NCBI RefSeq assembly: GCF_947242115.1
Contig: NC_074728.1
Coordinates: 310,001-374,000 of the forward strand
Length of the DNA stretch: 64,000 bases
Source: Biomphalaria glabrata
Taxonomy: Eukaryota; Mollusca; Gastropoda; Planorbidae
Direction: 5' to 3'
Shown here: positions 36,708 through 48,420 of the stretch, piece after piece
Numbering within the stretch: position 1 is the stretch's first letter
How the letters are laid out: the number at the start of each line of letters is the position of its first letter
The notes under the pieces: model-generated
Told to the model about the DNA's origin: nothing
What the model saw: the letters and a program-made list of their open reading frames with translations, nothing else
The model's database searches: none
Position numbers and translations under genes: made by a program

Positions 36708-37236
36708 AATGCCACAGTCAATATTAAATTTAGTAGTTATCAATATCACTAGTACAGTCAATTTAGGTTAATTGGACTACATTGGGACATGATTGATTCA
36801 GTCAACAACTAGATCAAGAGTCTAGAGCACAAACATCAAAGTGGAAAGGAAAAACTAATAAAACATCAAAAGTTGTGTATACAAGAAAGCTACTGTAATA
36901 AAGAAATCAAAATGAACACTTGCTGGTATTAGCAAAGCTCAAGACAATTAAAAAATGCCCATGATATAATATAGTTCAAGCAGAATAAAAAATGATTTTC
37001 AATTAAAAAAAAACATTTGGGCATTCCTTCATTATTATTACATCCTACCCCAAATCTCCTTTAGGATGGCAGGGTATGAAACTCTGGACAATCATGGTAA
37101 CAGTTCACCCATCATTTTTTAACTTTTTTTGTTAATTTATTTTGTAATTCAGTATTTGATGATTTAATATATTTTATCTCAAAAATGTATGTATTGATTA
37201 CAAATGTTCCTAATTTGAATCTTATTGTATCGCCAG

Positions 37237-37381
37237 CAAAACATCAAATCTTGCGAAACCAGAGTCCTATCAATGGTCTTTTTCCTTCTATTGGATCCGA
37301 CAAGAATACAAATAGAATAGCACATGTTCAGGATTCTATTTACTGTGCAGTTGCTGTTTGGTCACTGGCTCAAGTTTATAA
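37237..37381 (+). pseudogene. PHKB: PHKB pseudogene exon A
   Basis: 145 bases after CGCCAG, ending before GTATTT (phase 1 in, phase 2 out). Reads KHQILRNQSPINGLFPSIG..., matching the vertebrate stretch around LLYQSPTTGLFP and QDSLYCAAGAWALALAYR. It is fully open, and its phase 2 donor joins exactly to exon B to read VYK-KIDDD, where PHKB has AYR-RIDDD. Best preserved block. Confidence 0.88.
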
Positions 37382-38172
37382 GTATTTCAGCTTTATCATT
37401 TCATGTTTGGTATTTTTAGCTGCTGCCTTTTTTTTTTTTTTAAAGTCTGTCACTTTTATATTAATAAAAACTCACCTAGCACTAGTAGGGATAGAGATTT
37501 CTAAATTGAAAACCTCAGGTGGCAACTCCATTTGTTAGCGTTTCATAAGGAAAGATTTATGTGTGAAAAAAATTAATAGGTATTGAAGCATTTGGGATAC
37601 ATGTGGTATAGGGTTAAAACAGTTTATAATTATGTTTCTTTTTTTTTCCAATATCAGGGTTGTATATTTCTTTTTTGACTTGAAGTGTGTATAATTCCTA
37701 ATTCTAAACTGGTTTTAGTTAGTTATTATCCTCTGGTATCTACTTTTGGTCAAAGTGTCTTCCAAGTAAAGATACTGCAATGGTTACAAATAAATTGGTT
37801 CTCAAACACCAAACAAAAATCTACCCAGAAATAAGTTTCTTTATTAAACTATGAAACATAATTTCATTTCAGTCAGATTTTCATCAGAATAGATAGCAAT
37901 CCTTTGTTAGTCAATGTCTCACTGTAAGTCAGATGCCAGGAGTGTTTAGTTGTTTATGATAATAAATATTTTAGCTAACCAAATAACTTGGAAAAAATTA
38001 AACCTTAAGATTGTGTTACAAAGATTTATTTTAAAGGTTAGGGTCCATTTTTTGGTCATAATTAATATTTAATTGGTGCATGTTGACTTGAAAATTAGTA
38101 CAGTTTTGATGACTAATTGAAAATTAGTATCTTTGTATGCACATAATTAATTACTTGATTATTTCTATCCAG

Positions 38173-38334
38173 AAAGATTGATGATGACCAGGGCAGTATC
38201 ATTAGTTGGGCCAAGCTGATGATAGGTATGTTGCAATGTTGGATATTCAAGTTGGCCTCCTTCAGTCTTAGAGCGACTATGGTTCATCTCAAACACTTTT
38301 CCAAGTGCAATGTTGGATATGACAGGCAGATAAA
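38173..38334 (+). pseudogene. PHKB: PHKB pseudogene exon B with 74-base insertion
   Basis: Starts after TATCCAG and ends before GTGAGT. Reads KIDDDQG...KLMIGMLQCWI, like PHKB RIDDDKG...KCMRGILYCYM, and then leaves the family. A 15-base repeat TGCAATGTTGGATAT lies at 38232-38246 and 38306-38320, bracketing 59 foreign bases. After the second copy the expected QADK resumes in the original frame, directly after a TGA where the family has Arg. About nine bases also appear lost ahead of the KLMIG stretch. Confidence 0.85.
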
Positions 38335-38890
38335 GTGAGTAGTTTGTTTACAACCAAGCATAGAATATCATTGCATATCAATATTAAAATCATTTTGTTT
38401 TGGTCAGTGCATAAAATAACTTGGTTTGGATTACTCCTGGGTCCCAGGGTCTGCACGTAAATTACTTAACAATATGCTTTCTTAGTTTGGAAATCCAAGA
38501 CATGTGCAGCTCTAAAAAAATATTTATTGGTGGTATAAAATTTCTCTACAAATCAATAGTTGGCTCTTGGGGGAGTTACCACCTTCTACCAAGCGCGTCC
38601 CCAGGTTGCGGATAGGGGAAAGACCCTTAGATATAAGGGTTAGCTGTGAATAGCAAATAAACAGCCATGGACCAACTGGTTTGCAGTCATGGAGGATGAG
38701 ATGAAGTATTCCAGTGGTTAGAATATTTACTAAAAACATCTCAGAAATCCAGGGAAATGATTGCAAAAAGCGAATATAGGGTGCTCTAACTCTAAACCCG
38801 GGTAGATAAAACTTGTTAGCTAGGGATAGCAGTTCATCTAGGAGAGAAAACTCCGAAAATAAACACCTGCTGCCTTGCAGATGATCTTGG

Positions 38891-40834
38891 ATGATCAAAG
38901 GCTATGGGAGCACACCCAGAAAGAAAAGCAGGCTGAAGTCGGAGTCAATGGGCCTCCTGGCGCATAACACATTGACACTAACCTCATCTATGTTGGAGTT
39001 CAGTAACCATTCTAATAGATGTGGTGTCCTGCCTGTGGAATCCCACCACGCAGGTAGGGGGCCCGGCTCTCCGCCTCGAAGGAGCCCACACAAGCGAGCT
39101 GGTGGTTCTTCTGTCTCTGCCTGTGGAGCCAGGAGCAGGGACAAGAAAGTAAAAACTACTGGCCAACACTCCAAGACCAAAAGTCTAAAAATCTTACAAT
39201 GGAATGCAGAGGGCATCCAAAAGAAAAAAGAAGCTCTAAAAATATTTCTGCATGAGAAAGAAATTGATGTAGCTTGCATCCAAGAAACTCATTTGAACAG
39301 TAATATTCGTTTCTCCATTGGAGGCTACACCTGCATCAGACAAGATAGAGAAATCAGACCCAAAGGAGGAATCCTAACCCTCATTAAAAATGACATCCCT
39401 ACCACAGACATAACTATGCCCAACTCCTCAGAATCAGAAATAATGGGAACTAAGCTAATTCTCCCAGATGGAAATATTAATCTATTTAACTGCTACTTCG
39501 CACCAGACAAGGAAATAGAGACTGACCACATACAAATACCTGACCAAGAAGACTGTCTAATCTTAGGAGATATGAATAGTCACTCTCAGAGCTGGGGATA
39601 CCCAGACCTAAATGCCAGGGGAGAAGAAATTGAAGAATGGCAAGCAGAGAACAGACTTATCTTGCTTAATAAACCTGAGGATAAACCAACCTTTTTCTCA
39701 AGAGCCTGGCTAACATCAACCACTCCAGATCTAGCCTTTGCAACTGACAACTTATCCAAAAAGTGCACCAGAGAAGTTGCAGACCAGCTAGCCACCAGTG
39801 ACCACAGACCCATATTGATCAGTATCGATACCTCCTTCAAAATATCAGAAAACTCCTCCATCCCCAGATGGAACTACAAAAAAGCCAACTGGCACCTATT
39901 CTCAAAGCTCACAGACCTATACACAACTTCAATAAACTGCAAATCAAATCAGGTTAATAAGTCATTCTCAGCTTTCTCCAAAGCAATCCTCCTAGCAGCT
40001 AAGGAATCAATTCCCAGAGGTGCAAGAAAAGATTATATCCCCAACTGGTCTGATCACCTTCAACAACTCCACAATGCCACTATTGAAGCCAGAAACACAG
40101 TAGAAAATAACCCTTGTATAGAAAATAACATAAATCTAAAAGCAGCTAATGCAGTTTTCAGGAAAAATTACCTTTCCGCCATGAGGAAAAGTTGGCATGA
40201 AAAAACAGAACAACTAAACGTAGATAGAGACGGCCACAAACTCTGGCGTATAGCCAAATGTCTCAACCAGGAAGAAAACAGAACAACTCCTATAGTAATA
40301 GAAAAGGACAACAAACCCCTGAAAGGCCAAGAAGCAGCAAATGAATTCATTAAGTTTTTCCAAAGCGTAGGACAAATACAAATTAATGAAAGTAGAAATA
40401 AAGATGTAAACTCAGAAATACAAGATAAAATTAAAGAAAACAATCCAGCTTACTCCTTGGGAATGACCACTAATCTTAAAATGAAGGAACTAGATGAATC
40501 CCTAAAAGTCCTCAAACCAAAACAAGCCCCGGGCCCAGACAAAATATCTAATGACATGCTTCTTCACTTGGGTCCTCAAGCCAAAAGAAAACTGCTACAA
40601 ATATTCAATGCTAGCTGGAAATCTGGCAGAATTCCAAACATCTGGAAAAAAGCCATTATGATCCCTATACTAAAGCACGGCAAACCAAGAAATAAACTGG
40701 ATAGCTACCGTCCCATCAGCCTCACTAGCTGTTCTTGCAAACTGATGGAAAGAGTGATAAATAGAAGGCTGACATGGATCCTTGAGTCAAATATCCTACT
40801 CACTGAAGCCCAGGCTGGCTTTAGAAAAGGCTGA
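38891..40834 (+). pseudogene. LINE ORF2 block 1: endonuclease and start of reverse transcriptase
   Basis: 647 residues. Residues 1-95 are a basic, Ser-rich leader. The APE endonuclease runs from about 97 (LKILQWNAEG) through IQETH (about 130), LGDMNSHSQSWG (about 222-233) and TSDHRPI (about 299), so its catalytic N, E, D and SDH positions are present. RT begins near 540 (KQAPGPDKISNDML) and includes SYRPISLTS and AGFRKG. The block ends at TGA (40832-40834), where the family has Arg in FRKGRSTEDQ; the frame continues open beyond it. Confidence 0.92.
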
Positions 40835-41043
40835 TCAACAGAAGATCAAATTGCCTTCATCACACAAGAAATAGAAGACGGCTTTCAAGAAAAGAAACCA
40901 ACAACAATTGTGTGGGTTGACTTAGAAAAAGCATTTGACAAAGTCTGGGAACAAGGTCTCTTGCTCAAGCTAATCCAGCATCACATATCCCACAGAATGT
41001 ACAACTGGATAAAGGAATATCTAAATAATAGAAAAGCCTTAGT

Positions 41044-41763
41044 TTGCATGCAAGGGCAAGAAGCCACACAGTGGGTATAAAAAATGGCGTCCCCCAAGGA
41101 GGAGTCCTATCCCCAACACTGTTCCTAATATTCATAAACGATCTAAATCAAAACCTACCAAGAAAAGTTAAAAGCAGCATGTATGCAGATGATCTTGCCT
41201 TAATTAGCACAGAAGAATATGTAGGAACATCGAAATTTCGATTACAGGATGCTCTCGATATACTCAATAATTGGTCCAAAGACTGGGGCATGTCCTTTAA
41301 CACAAAAAAGACAACATATACCATATTCTCACTGTCAACAAAACAACAAACAATAATATTAACATTAGATAAGGAAGCTTTAGAAAAAAATGACAGCCCT
41401 ACATATCTTGGAGTCACCTATGACCCGAGACTAACCTGGAAAAACCAAATAGATAAAACACAGAGTAAAGGCATCCAGAGACTATCCCTCTTGAAAAAAT
41501 TAGCTGGCACAGATTGGGGAGCTAATCACAACATCCTGAAAAAGACCTATACCAGTTATGTAAGACCTGTACTAGAATATGGTGCCTCAGCATGGGGCTC
41601 AGCAGCCCAAACCAACCTAAGAAAAATAGACAAGGTTCAAAATATTGGTTTAAGGATTATGACAGGAGCAATCAAAACAACACCCATAAGAGCTATGGAG
41701 GAAACCGCTGCCCTGATCTCTCTGGATGAAAGAAGAGATAAAAATCCTTTCCCAATTCACTAA
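41044..41763 (+). pseudogene. LINE ORF2 block 2: reverse transcriptase palm and thumb
   Basis: Reads GVPQGGVLSPTLFLIFINDL (motif B) and MYADDLALI (catalytic motif C, YADD at residues 47-50), then TYLGVTYDPRLTW and the thumb region. Motif A (VDLEKAFDKVW) lies just upstream in the preceding frame, so one frameshift sits near 41055-41065. The start codon is not the original. The frame is lost again near 41740, where the expected LSQFTKLETLERHPLRTKI continues in the next frame. Confidence 0.92.
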
Positions 41764-42865
41764 ATTGGAAACCTTGGAAAGGCATCCACTCAGAACAAAA
41801 ATCCACAAAACTGGCACAAAAAAATGTCTCAAAAGGACCAATTTCTTACAGGAATCTCTAAACCTAAAAAAGAAACACCAACTTGAAAAAATATCTCTGG
41901 AATCCTCGATACACTATAACGAATCTCCACCCTGGGACGAAAGCCCTCTTCCTACTATAAGGGACCATATTGAAAATATAAAAAGAAAATCTGATTACAG
42001 ACCAACAGAGCTCAAGGAAATAGTGAACTGTTTTCTACATACCAATTACCCTAGCAATCAGTGGATCAGAGTTTACACGGATGGCTCATCCCATAAAGCC
42101 ACCACAAATGGAGGAGCTGGAATACTTATCGAATGGCCAGATGGAGGAAAACTAGAAAAATCCATTGTAACTGGAGAGCTCTCTGACAGTCACAGAGCAG
42201 AAAGGGAAGCACTAGCACTAGCTGCTACCATGCTAGCAAATCATCCAAGTTCCCCTCACAGTCATATTGTCTTGCTAACCGATGCAAAAACAACCCTCCA
42301 AAGCTTGCAAAACTCCTCTTATTCCTCTTATATTAAAAACCTCAGAACAGCACTTACAAAGCTCAACAACAACAGCAAAAAAACTGTTATTCAATGGATA
42401 CCAGCCCATATACAACTAGAAGGAAATGAGAAGGCTGACACACTTGCCAAGAGTGGGAGAACTAACCCTCAAATAAACTCTGCACTCTATCCAGAAGAAA
42501 TGAAGAAATTAATTGTAAACAAAATAAATGAGAAATGGACGAGCTCTCATCCAAATCACAAGAAAGATGACGCTTACTATAAGCTATCCCGACAAGACCA
42601 ACGTCTAATCTTTCGACTCAGGACCGGACACAACAGAATGCGACAACACATGCACCAGAAGCTCAAAATTGGAACCAGTGAAATCTGCCCATGTGGAGTA
42701 TCACCAGAGAATGCCGACCACGTCCTCCAAAACTGCTCTCTTTACCAAGAGGCCCGTATAAGACATTGGCCCCAAATCACCCCAATAGAAAGAAAACTAT
42801 ATGGAGAGCTCCCTGATTTGGAAACCACTGCGCAGTTCATCTCATGTATTGGTCTAGTCATATGA
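41726..42865 (+). pseudogene. LINE ORF2 block 3: RNase H and C-terminal knuckle
   Basis: 379 residues. RNase H catalytic positions are visible: D in VYTDGSS (about 119), E in HRAEREAL (about 155), D in LLTDAK (about 184) and D in NEKADTLAKSG (about 240), with WIPAHIQ before the last. A CPCG...ADHVLQNC Cys/His knuckle (about 320-336) follows, as in I-group LINEs. Open to its natural-looking stop; the tail AATGAGAACGATGAAGAAGA follows. Confidence 0.92.
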
Positions 42866-43256
42866 ACACTCCAACATAACAATGAGAACGATGAAGAAGA
42901 AGAAGAAATAGTTGGCTGCATTATTAAGTTATCTTTCATTAGATATTTCTCAATCAAATAGCATTATTAACTTATGTGTCTTTAAATAAAAAGCACATTC
43001 ATCATTGTTCTCAATTAAATGTCAAGTAAAAAGTTTCTCCATGGTAACAAAAAGCATATAATGTTTTCTAGTAGACTTCAAATTTAAAATGTTTCCAGTT
43101 GACATGAAATAGAAAATTGTACAAACATAACCTTAACTATTTGACAATAATGAAGATAATAATTTGAATGAATAATTTTGTCTGAATATTTTAGTGTGTT
43201 AAGTAAATATCAAATTTAAACTAGATTTGAGTACAATTGTTTTTTCTTTTTCAAAG

Positions 43257-43363
43257 GTAGAAAAGTTCAAATCCAATTAAGTCCAGCATATGCCCTGCAC
43301 TCTACATTGGATCTTGTCACTGGTTACCCAGCATACAGAGGCAAAGAATATGAACATTTGCAA
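43257..43363 (+). pseudogene. PHKB: PHKB pseudogene exon C
   Basis: After TTTTTCAAAG the exon reads VEKFKSN then a stop in one frame; the next frame gives SPAYALHSTLDLVTGYPAYRGKEYEHLQ before GTAAGT. Family order is KV..FK....P...LHS.FN..TG......YGHLQ, so one frameshift/stop lies near 43275. It ends in phase 0 as expected. Confidence 0.85.
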
Positions 43364-45596
43364 GTAAGTTGTTTCTTGGTCATCAGGAATCTGTAGCCAA
43401 AGAAACAGCCATGTAGAAAGATAAAACTATTAGTAACCTAATGTAAAAAGCAAAAGTTACATGGATAGTGCATGAGTGCTTGGACATTGATTCTAATCTA
43501 AAAATGAATAATCCTAAAACGAGTCAGTAAATTAGTTATGTTACGAGCAGATGAGACTCTTAATCTTGATTAACAAACAATAATATGTCAATTAAATTAC
43601 TCCATTTTTCGGTTTCTTCTCTTCCTATTTCAACACAAATTTGCACCTTTCCACATTCACACTATGCTGCACACATAACAAATTACCTTACAAGTGAACA
43701 ATTCAGCAATATACAGAGCATATAGGATAAATGCCTGATGGAGGATGTCTTACATCCCTGAGTAGATAATAGATCATATGCCACCAAGCAGACATAAGAC
43801 CTGTTTGATCAAAATGGATTTTTTTTTGTATGCCATTTGTCAGGAGTTTTAAAAAAACACCACCACAATGTTTTTCCAATTTAATAAGAACAAAAATAGA
43901 AATGCTATTTAACCTATATTTCAGATAATAAATGAACACCTTTGATTTGGATTCCTCAACTGAAGGAAACATACCAATACTAGAACAGTCTTAAAAAAAC
44001 AGCAGTGAGGCCAACAACTAGGTCAGTGAAACACTAGGTTTAGAGACTTCAGGATCAAAAGACATTTAGCATTGCAACAAAAGTACATAAACTAAACAGT
44101 AGATTAACAATTAAAAAACAAAACTTGATAGAATGCTCAGAGAGACAAATGATTTCTAGTTCTTTAAATTCTCAATTAATCTTTTTCAATCATGAAATGA
44201 GTCTGCCAAAGTTAGCCAATTTCATAGTACAATTATGCTAACTGTACACCTGCTTTGGACTGATGGCTCTGGGTTTAAAATCTGTCTGCCACAATCCTCT
44301 CCCATCCTCCATGAGGTTTGGGATGAGAGGAAATAGTCTTCAATTTTCTTAAGTCATTAAGTGACTAATTAACATGAGCAATTCAATATCATTTTTAAAA
44401 AGTCTTCTGGTGTGTTTGACTGATGCAAACATTATTTATATACTTTAAGTGTCATCAACATGATCAGTGCTTCCCTCTAACAATCCCTATTTATAACATT
44501 TTTGAAGTAAGGTCTGTATAGTATAAGATAAGAAGATAAGATATAAAAAAGAAAAGCTTATAGCTTTAAATGTTAAAATTATCAACCAAAATCTTAAATC
44601 TACAACAAAAAAAATAATAAGTTTAGTGTTTTACAGTGTAAGAATAATACAAAACAAATCTTTAGCTTGTGATTAATTTGTGAAAGATTGTCCCATACTA
44701 AAGAACTGTGAAATGAAATTAACATTGCTCTTCTATAATATTAGTGCAACTCTGAAAGACACTTCAGAGAGTCTAGTTGACTAGATTAAAACTGTTGTGA
44801 GAGACAATATGACCTTTCTTTTCACCTGGGAAAGATCATGACAGATGGAAAACCTTCTTTTCATAGTTATTTCAGGTTGACAAGGGGTGGGAATCTACTG
44901 GAATGGTTGAACAATAACAATATCACGCTAACCCCCACTCTATACTTATGCAGTCATTAGTCAAATCATTGTTTTATGGATGTAGAGCCTTGACACTTTC
45001 AGCTGATTCACAAATATGGATGTGAGTCTCAAGATTATTTCTTTGTTTACATATCTAAATATTTCATACACTATGCATGACACAGATTTAGAAAATAAAT
45101 ATAATTAGCTTTAGGAACTAAAGATCACTAAGAACAGCAAGAGACTGATACAAATGGTTCCCGGTCATTTCATTCACAGTCACTTCATCGCAGTCGATTC
45201 ATCTTTGGTCACTTCATCTTTGGTCACTTCATCCCCTGGTCATTTCATCTCCTGTTCATTTCATCCCCTGGTTATTTCATCCGCTAGTCATTTCATCCTC
45301 TTATCCACCAAATTATAATTGTAAAAAGGTTGAAATTAACAGTATTTCATTTTATTTCATTTACAAGACAAAAAGTGTGACACATTAACTAAGAACAGAA
45401 TATAATGTCATTAAAAATATAAAAATTTAACATTTATAGATATAGAGCTAATGTAAAGATTATTTTGCATGTTAATTGAAATCATTTATAGATATAGAAC
45501 TAACGTTTATAGAGCTAAATTGTTTTTGCATGTTAATTGAAAGATAAGATAGGCTATTGATAGTTGGTACAGAAGACAATCCATTGATTCGTATTG
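43364..45596. other. PHKB pseudogene intron sequence
   Basis: No further gene. It includes the reverse-orientation GGTCATTTCATCC minisatellite at 45150-45305 (listed separately). Otherwise AT-rich with no recognised feature. Confidence 0.5.
45150..45305 (-). repeat. GGATGAAATGACC minisatellite, reverse copy
   Basis: About nine imperfect 13-16-base units reading GGTCA(C/T)TTCATC on the + strand, the complement of the unit at 360-455 and 47695-47760. This is the third locus of the same short satellite in 64 kb. Confidence 0.75.
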
Positions 45597-45604
45597 CTGT
45601 ACAT

Positions 45605-47057
45605 CAGGGGTGGGCAACCTTTTAGTATCGAGGGCCGCATTAAAAAAAAAATTGGGAATATATATATACAACTTATAAAAGATACGCTAGCTAACTGTGC
45701 AGAATGTCTTTTAACTCATATTTACACTGTATTTTATTCACGTTGTTGTTTTTTTTCACACTCCACGTTGAGGAATTACAACAACAGCTAGCAACTTTTA
45801 AAAACCAATTTTACAATTTTTTAAAAACATTGCTGTTGTCTTTTAATATTATACTATCCCCACAAATATACAGTTGTACTTAATGTGCAGTATTTTACTT
45901 TTTACACTCGTACATTATGTTCCGGAACTATGGAACTAGCTTACTAGTTGTTACCCTTGTGACTGATGTCAAATTACAGTCAGTCAACATCGACCAGTGA
46001 TAATACTTGTTTAGTTCCCACACATACAAAAAAAGAGACAATATATGTTCTGGAAGTTAAAAGTCGGGACGAGGGATACCTGCCCTTGTGGAGCATCACC
46101 TGAGAGTGCTGACCATGTCCTTCAATGGTGCATACTAAATCAAGTGACCCGAACAAGACTCTGACCCCAAAACCGTCCTATATAACAGAGTCTATTCGAA
46201 GAAATGTCATCTCAAAATATACATGTAAAATGAGGACGACGAAGAAGAGGAACAGATGTATGTGTACCCAAATAGTGTGAACAGCAGCAAGGTTTTTTTT
46301 TACGTGTGGAAATACAGCTTCAGGCACCCATAAGACTCCCGTGGAAGTACTAACTAGTACTAACTGGGACTTCTCTTTGCTTGGAGTTATGTCCTCTGGA
46401 GCTGAATCAGTTTCACTATAAATAGTTCCACCTTTCAGCAAAGGAAAATGACAAAACCTGTTTTCTTTTTCTTGTTTGTAGAAATGAGAAAGCTTTGTTT
46501 GAAAAGATTTAACATGCATTAACATTTCATATGCAAACAACCAATTGTAATAGCACCTATAACAAAATCACCAAATCTGTCTTCCACTTTTCATTAGAAA
46601 TATTGGTAACTAAGTCCATGCTAAGCTAGGGAATTCATTGGGCTGTTGAAAGTTTAACCCCTTCCGTGTTATGAAATTTTATGCAGCTTTGCGCAAACTT
46701 TCCTGTTTAGAGTTTATCTCAGTCAAAGATCAAGCTGCATCAGTTGTTGCACTTGCCATCGTGTTCCAAGCCTACCCAACACTCAACACAGTTCTTTATA
46801 GCATTGAATAAATACTGATCAGAGATAGTGTCTTGAATTGAGTGTATTGATATATAGCCAATAAGCGTAATCTTCGTTTACTTGAAACTTTTTATAATGA
46901 GACAGTTTCAATAATTTATAAAGATATATTTTTAATATATTTGCATTTTTATTTGTATATACTGTGGGCACACCTGATTTCTGTAAGTGTCGGCGGGCCG
47001 CATACAACACTCTGGCGGGCCGCATGTGGCCCGCGGGCCGTAATTTGCCCACCCCTG
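45605..47057 (-). mobile_element. hAT element, 1453 bp, with captured LINE tail
   Basis: Ends CAGGGGTGGGC / GCCCACCCCTG with GCGGGCC subterminal blocks, flanked by an exact 8-base duplication CTGTACAT (45597-45604 and 47058-47065). On the - strand at about 46545-46430 it keeps a transposase scrap (EMLMHVKSFQTKLSHFYKQE...FCHFPLLK), a phrase typical of SCAND3/GTF2IRD2-like hAT transposases. A LINE 3' end lies inside it. Inactive. Confidence 0.9.
46045..46252 (+). mobile_element. Nimbus-like LINE 3' fragment inside the hAT element
   Basis: Reads KLKVGTRDTCPCGASPES then ADHVLQWC..., with an in-frame stop further on, and ends in a GAGGACGACGAAGAAGAGG tail. This corresponds to the C-terminal knuckle and GAA-rich 3' end of the LINE at 38566-42906, diverged. 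Target duplication not resolved. Confidence 0.75.
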
Positions 47058-47204
47058 CTGTACATCATTCTTAATTTCTTAGCCAGTGTTACGTATTTCT
47101 TGCTGTCAGCATTTATTAGAAAAAATAAAATGTTATATCTGGGTTTGAAATTGCATGCTCATATTCAAGAAAGAATGATTGACAATTAAAGATAAAATAA
47201 AAAA

Positions 47205-47760
47205 AGATGGCCGTCAGGAGAAAAGTTATCAGCAGCATGATCATAAATATTTTAATCATTTTCATCTCTCAAAAGATATCCATCACTTTCACCACACATT
47301 TACCTTTTTTGATAAGTAATCAGCCTAGAGCGGCAAGATCATAATTATTCTAATTGTACTTGTATCTCTCAAGAGATTTCCCCTACTTCCACCACACCTT
47401 GGCATTTGTTCATAACATTAACACAAAATGTGCAGGATAATATTGGCATCCCTATAGCAAACAGAAACAATAGAACTAAATACAAAGCCTGCATTACAAT
47501 ATATCTATTTATTTACATATATTATTTCACTTCTCAAAAATTATGAAGAGTGGAAGGAACAATATAAACACTATAATAACTGTCAAAATATCAAAAAGTG
47601 TTCTAAATAAACATATTTATATATTAGATAAACAAGGGCTTAAAGGCGAAGCCTTAACAGCACAGTTACACAACTAGAAAAAAATATTTAAATGGGGACA
47701 AAGTGACCAAGGATGAATTGATTGGGGATGATGTGACCAGGGATGAAATGATCAGTCACC
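47205..47760 (+). repeat. Dispersed repeat with GGGGATGAAATGACC tail
   Basis: Second copy of the repeat at 1-460 (about 70-80% by eye), ending in four units of the same 15-base minisatellite. An extra segment of about 50 bases ('AAGGGCTTAAAGGCGAAGCC') lies just before the tail. Confidence 0.6.
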
Positions 47761-48052
47761 AGTACAAATCATCAAATGTCTTGAAGTTGTGAAAAAGTTA
47801 TTAGTTATTTAAAGCATAGAGAGACATGGGAAAAAGTTTTAAAGGATTTCGCTTGAAAATTTTATTTCACCTGAAACTGTTTCTTAATATTCTTAATATT
47901 TTTAGATGTTATTTCATTTAGCACACTTTATATGTAACAAATATACTTACCTTGCATAGCTCAAGATATACAACATTTTATAGGAACTTGAACTTGCTGA
48001 ACCTTTGTATGTCTTACAAGAATAAAAAAATGATATTTCTATTGTATTACAG

Positions 48053-48104
48053 AGTTGCACTATATCTCCTGGATTACCAGTAAATAGAAATACTGTTTCA
48101 GCAA
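48053..48104 (+). pseudogene. PHKB: PHKB pseudogene exon D
   Basis: Between ATTACAG and GTAATA. In one frame it reads VALYLLDYQ-stop-IEILFQQ, equivalent to PHKB AVSLYLLYLVEMISSGLQ. It has an in-frame stop and lacks the first two to three codons. The phase 0 exit matches the next exon. Confidence 0.7.
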
Positions 48105-48139
48105 GTAATATTTTCATTTCTAATTATAGTAAAAAAAAA

Positions 48140-48420
48140 AAGTAAAGTTCACCTTTCAGACCTTGCAGTCTATAGGGCAGATGATGAAAAGGTAATCTTT
48201 TTCTGTGGCCCACAGTTAACAAGGGTGTCATGAGGCCAGCACAATGACCAACCGCCTATACTTTTCCCAACTAATGTCACGTACCCTTTAGAGCTGCACG
48301 GACTCAAAGGCCCCCAAAGATCCTGAAACTAAAAATTGCAGCCTTTACCAGGATTCGAACTTGGGACACCCAGCTCAGGAGCCAAGGGCTTACTGCTCAT
48401 CCATTGCACCTCCATTTCTA
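48140..48420 (-). mobile_element. tRNA-derived SINE (family A), reverse copy
   Basis: Complement of the copy at 33308. The B box reads GGATTCGAAC on this strand, the body includes 'GGCCAGCACAATGACCAACC', and the 3' part is 'GTTCACCTTTCAGACC'. It sits about 35 bases downstream of PHKB pseudoexon D. Confidence 0.8.

Larger units (their letters stand above)
35115..36719 (+). mobile_element. 5'-truncated RTE-like LINE
   Basis: 1.6-kb LINE 3' fragment flanked by AATATTAAAT at 35105-35114 and 36720-36729, a likely 10-base target duplication (AT-rich, so not conclusive alone). Coding starts abruptly at the palm-proximal part of reverse transcriptase (CWETGHVPQDMRDATIVT) and runs to a C-terminal zinc-finger-like CPTCDRSCVSR..LFSHTRSC. 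The family name (RTE/BovB or relatives) rests on the RT sequence and the 'RRLGWLSHVRRM' C-terminal region. Confidence 0.85.
38566..42906 (+). mobile_element. Nimbus-like (I-group) LINE, 4.34 kb, in PHKB pseudogene intron
   Basis: Bounded by an exact 11-base target duplication AATAGTTGGCT (38555-38565 and 42907-42917). It has a 325-base non-coding 5' part starting CTTGGGGGAGTTACC, then APE-type endonuclease, reverse transcriptase, RNase H and a C-terminal Cys/His knuckle, with a 3' tail of GAA repeats. The coding run of about 1,320 codons is broken by only one stop and two frameshifts, so the insertion looks fairly young. No separate ORF1 is visible. Either the family lacks it in this form or the copy is 5'-truncated upstream of ORF2. 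RNase H plus APE endonuclease places it in the I/Nimb group. Confidence 0.92.

Noticed and set aside
38524-38898. 124-residue - strand frame
   Set aside because: It is antisense to the 5' leader of the Nimbus-like LINE and starts outside the element.
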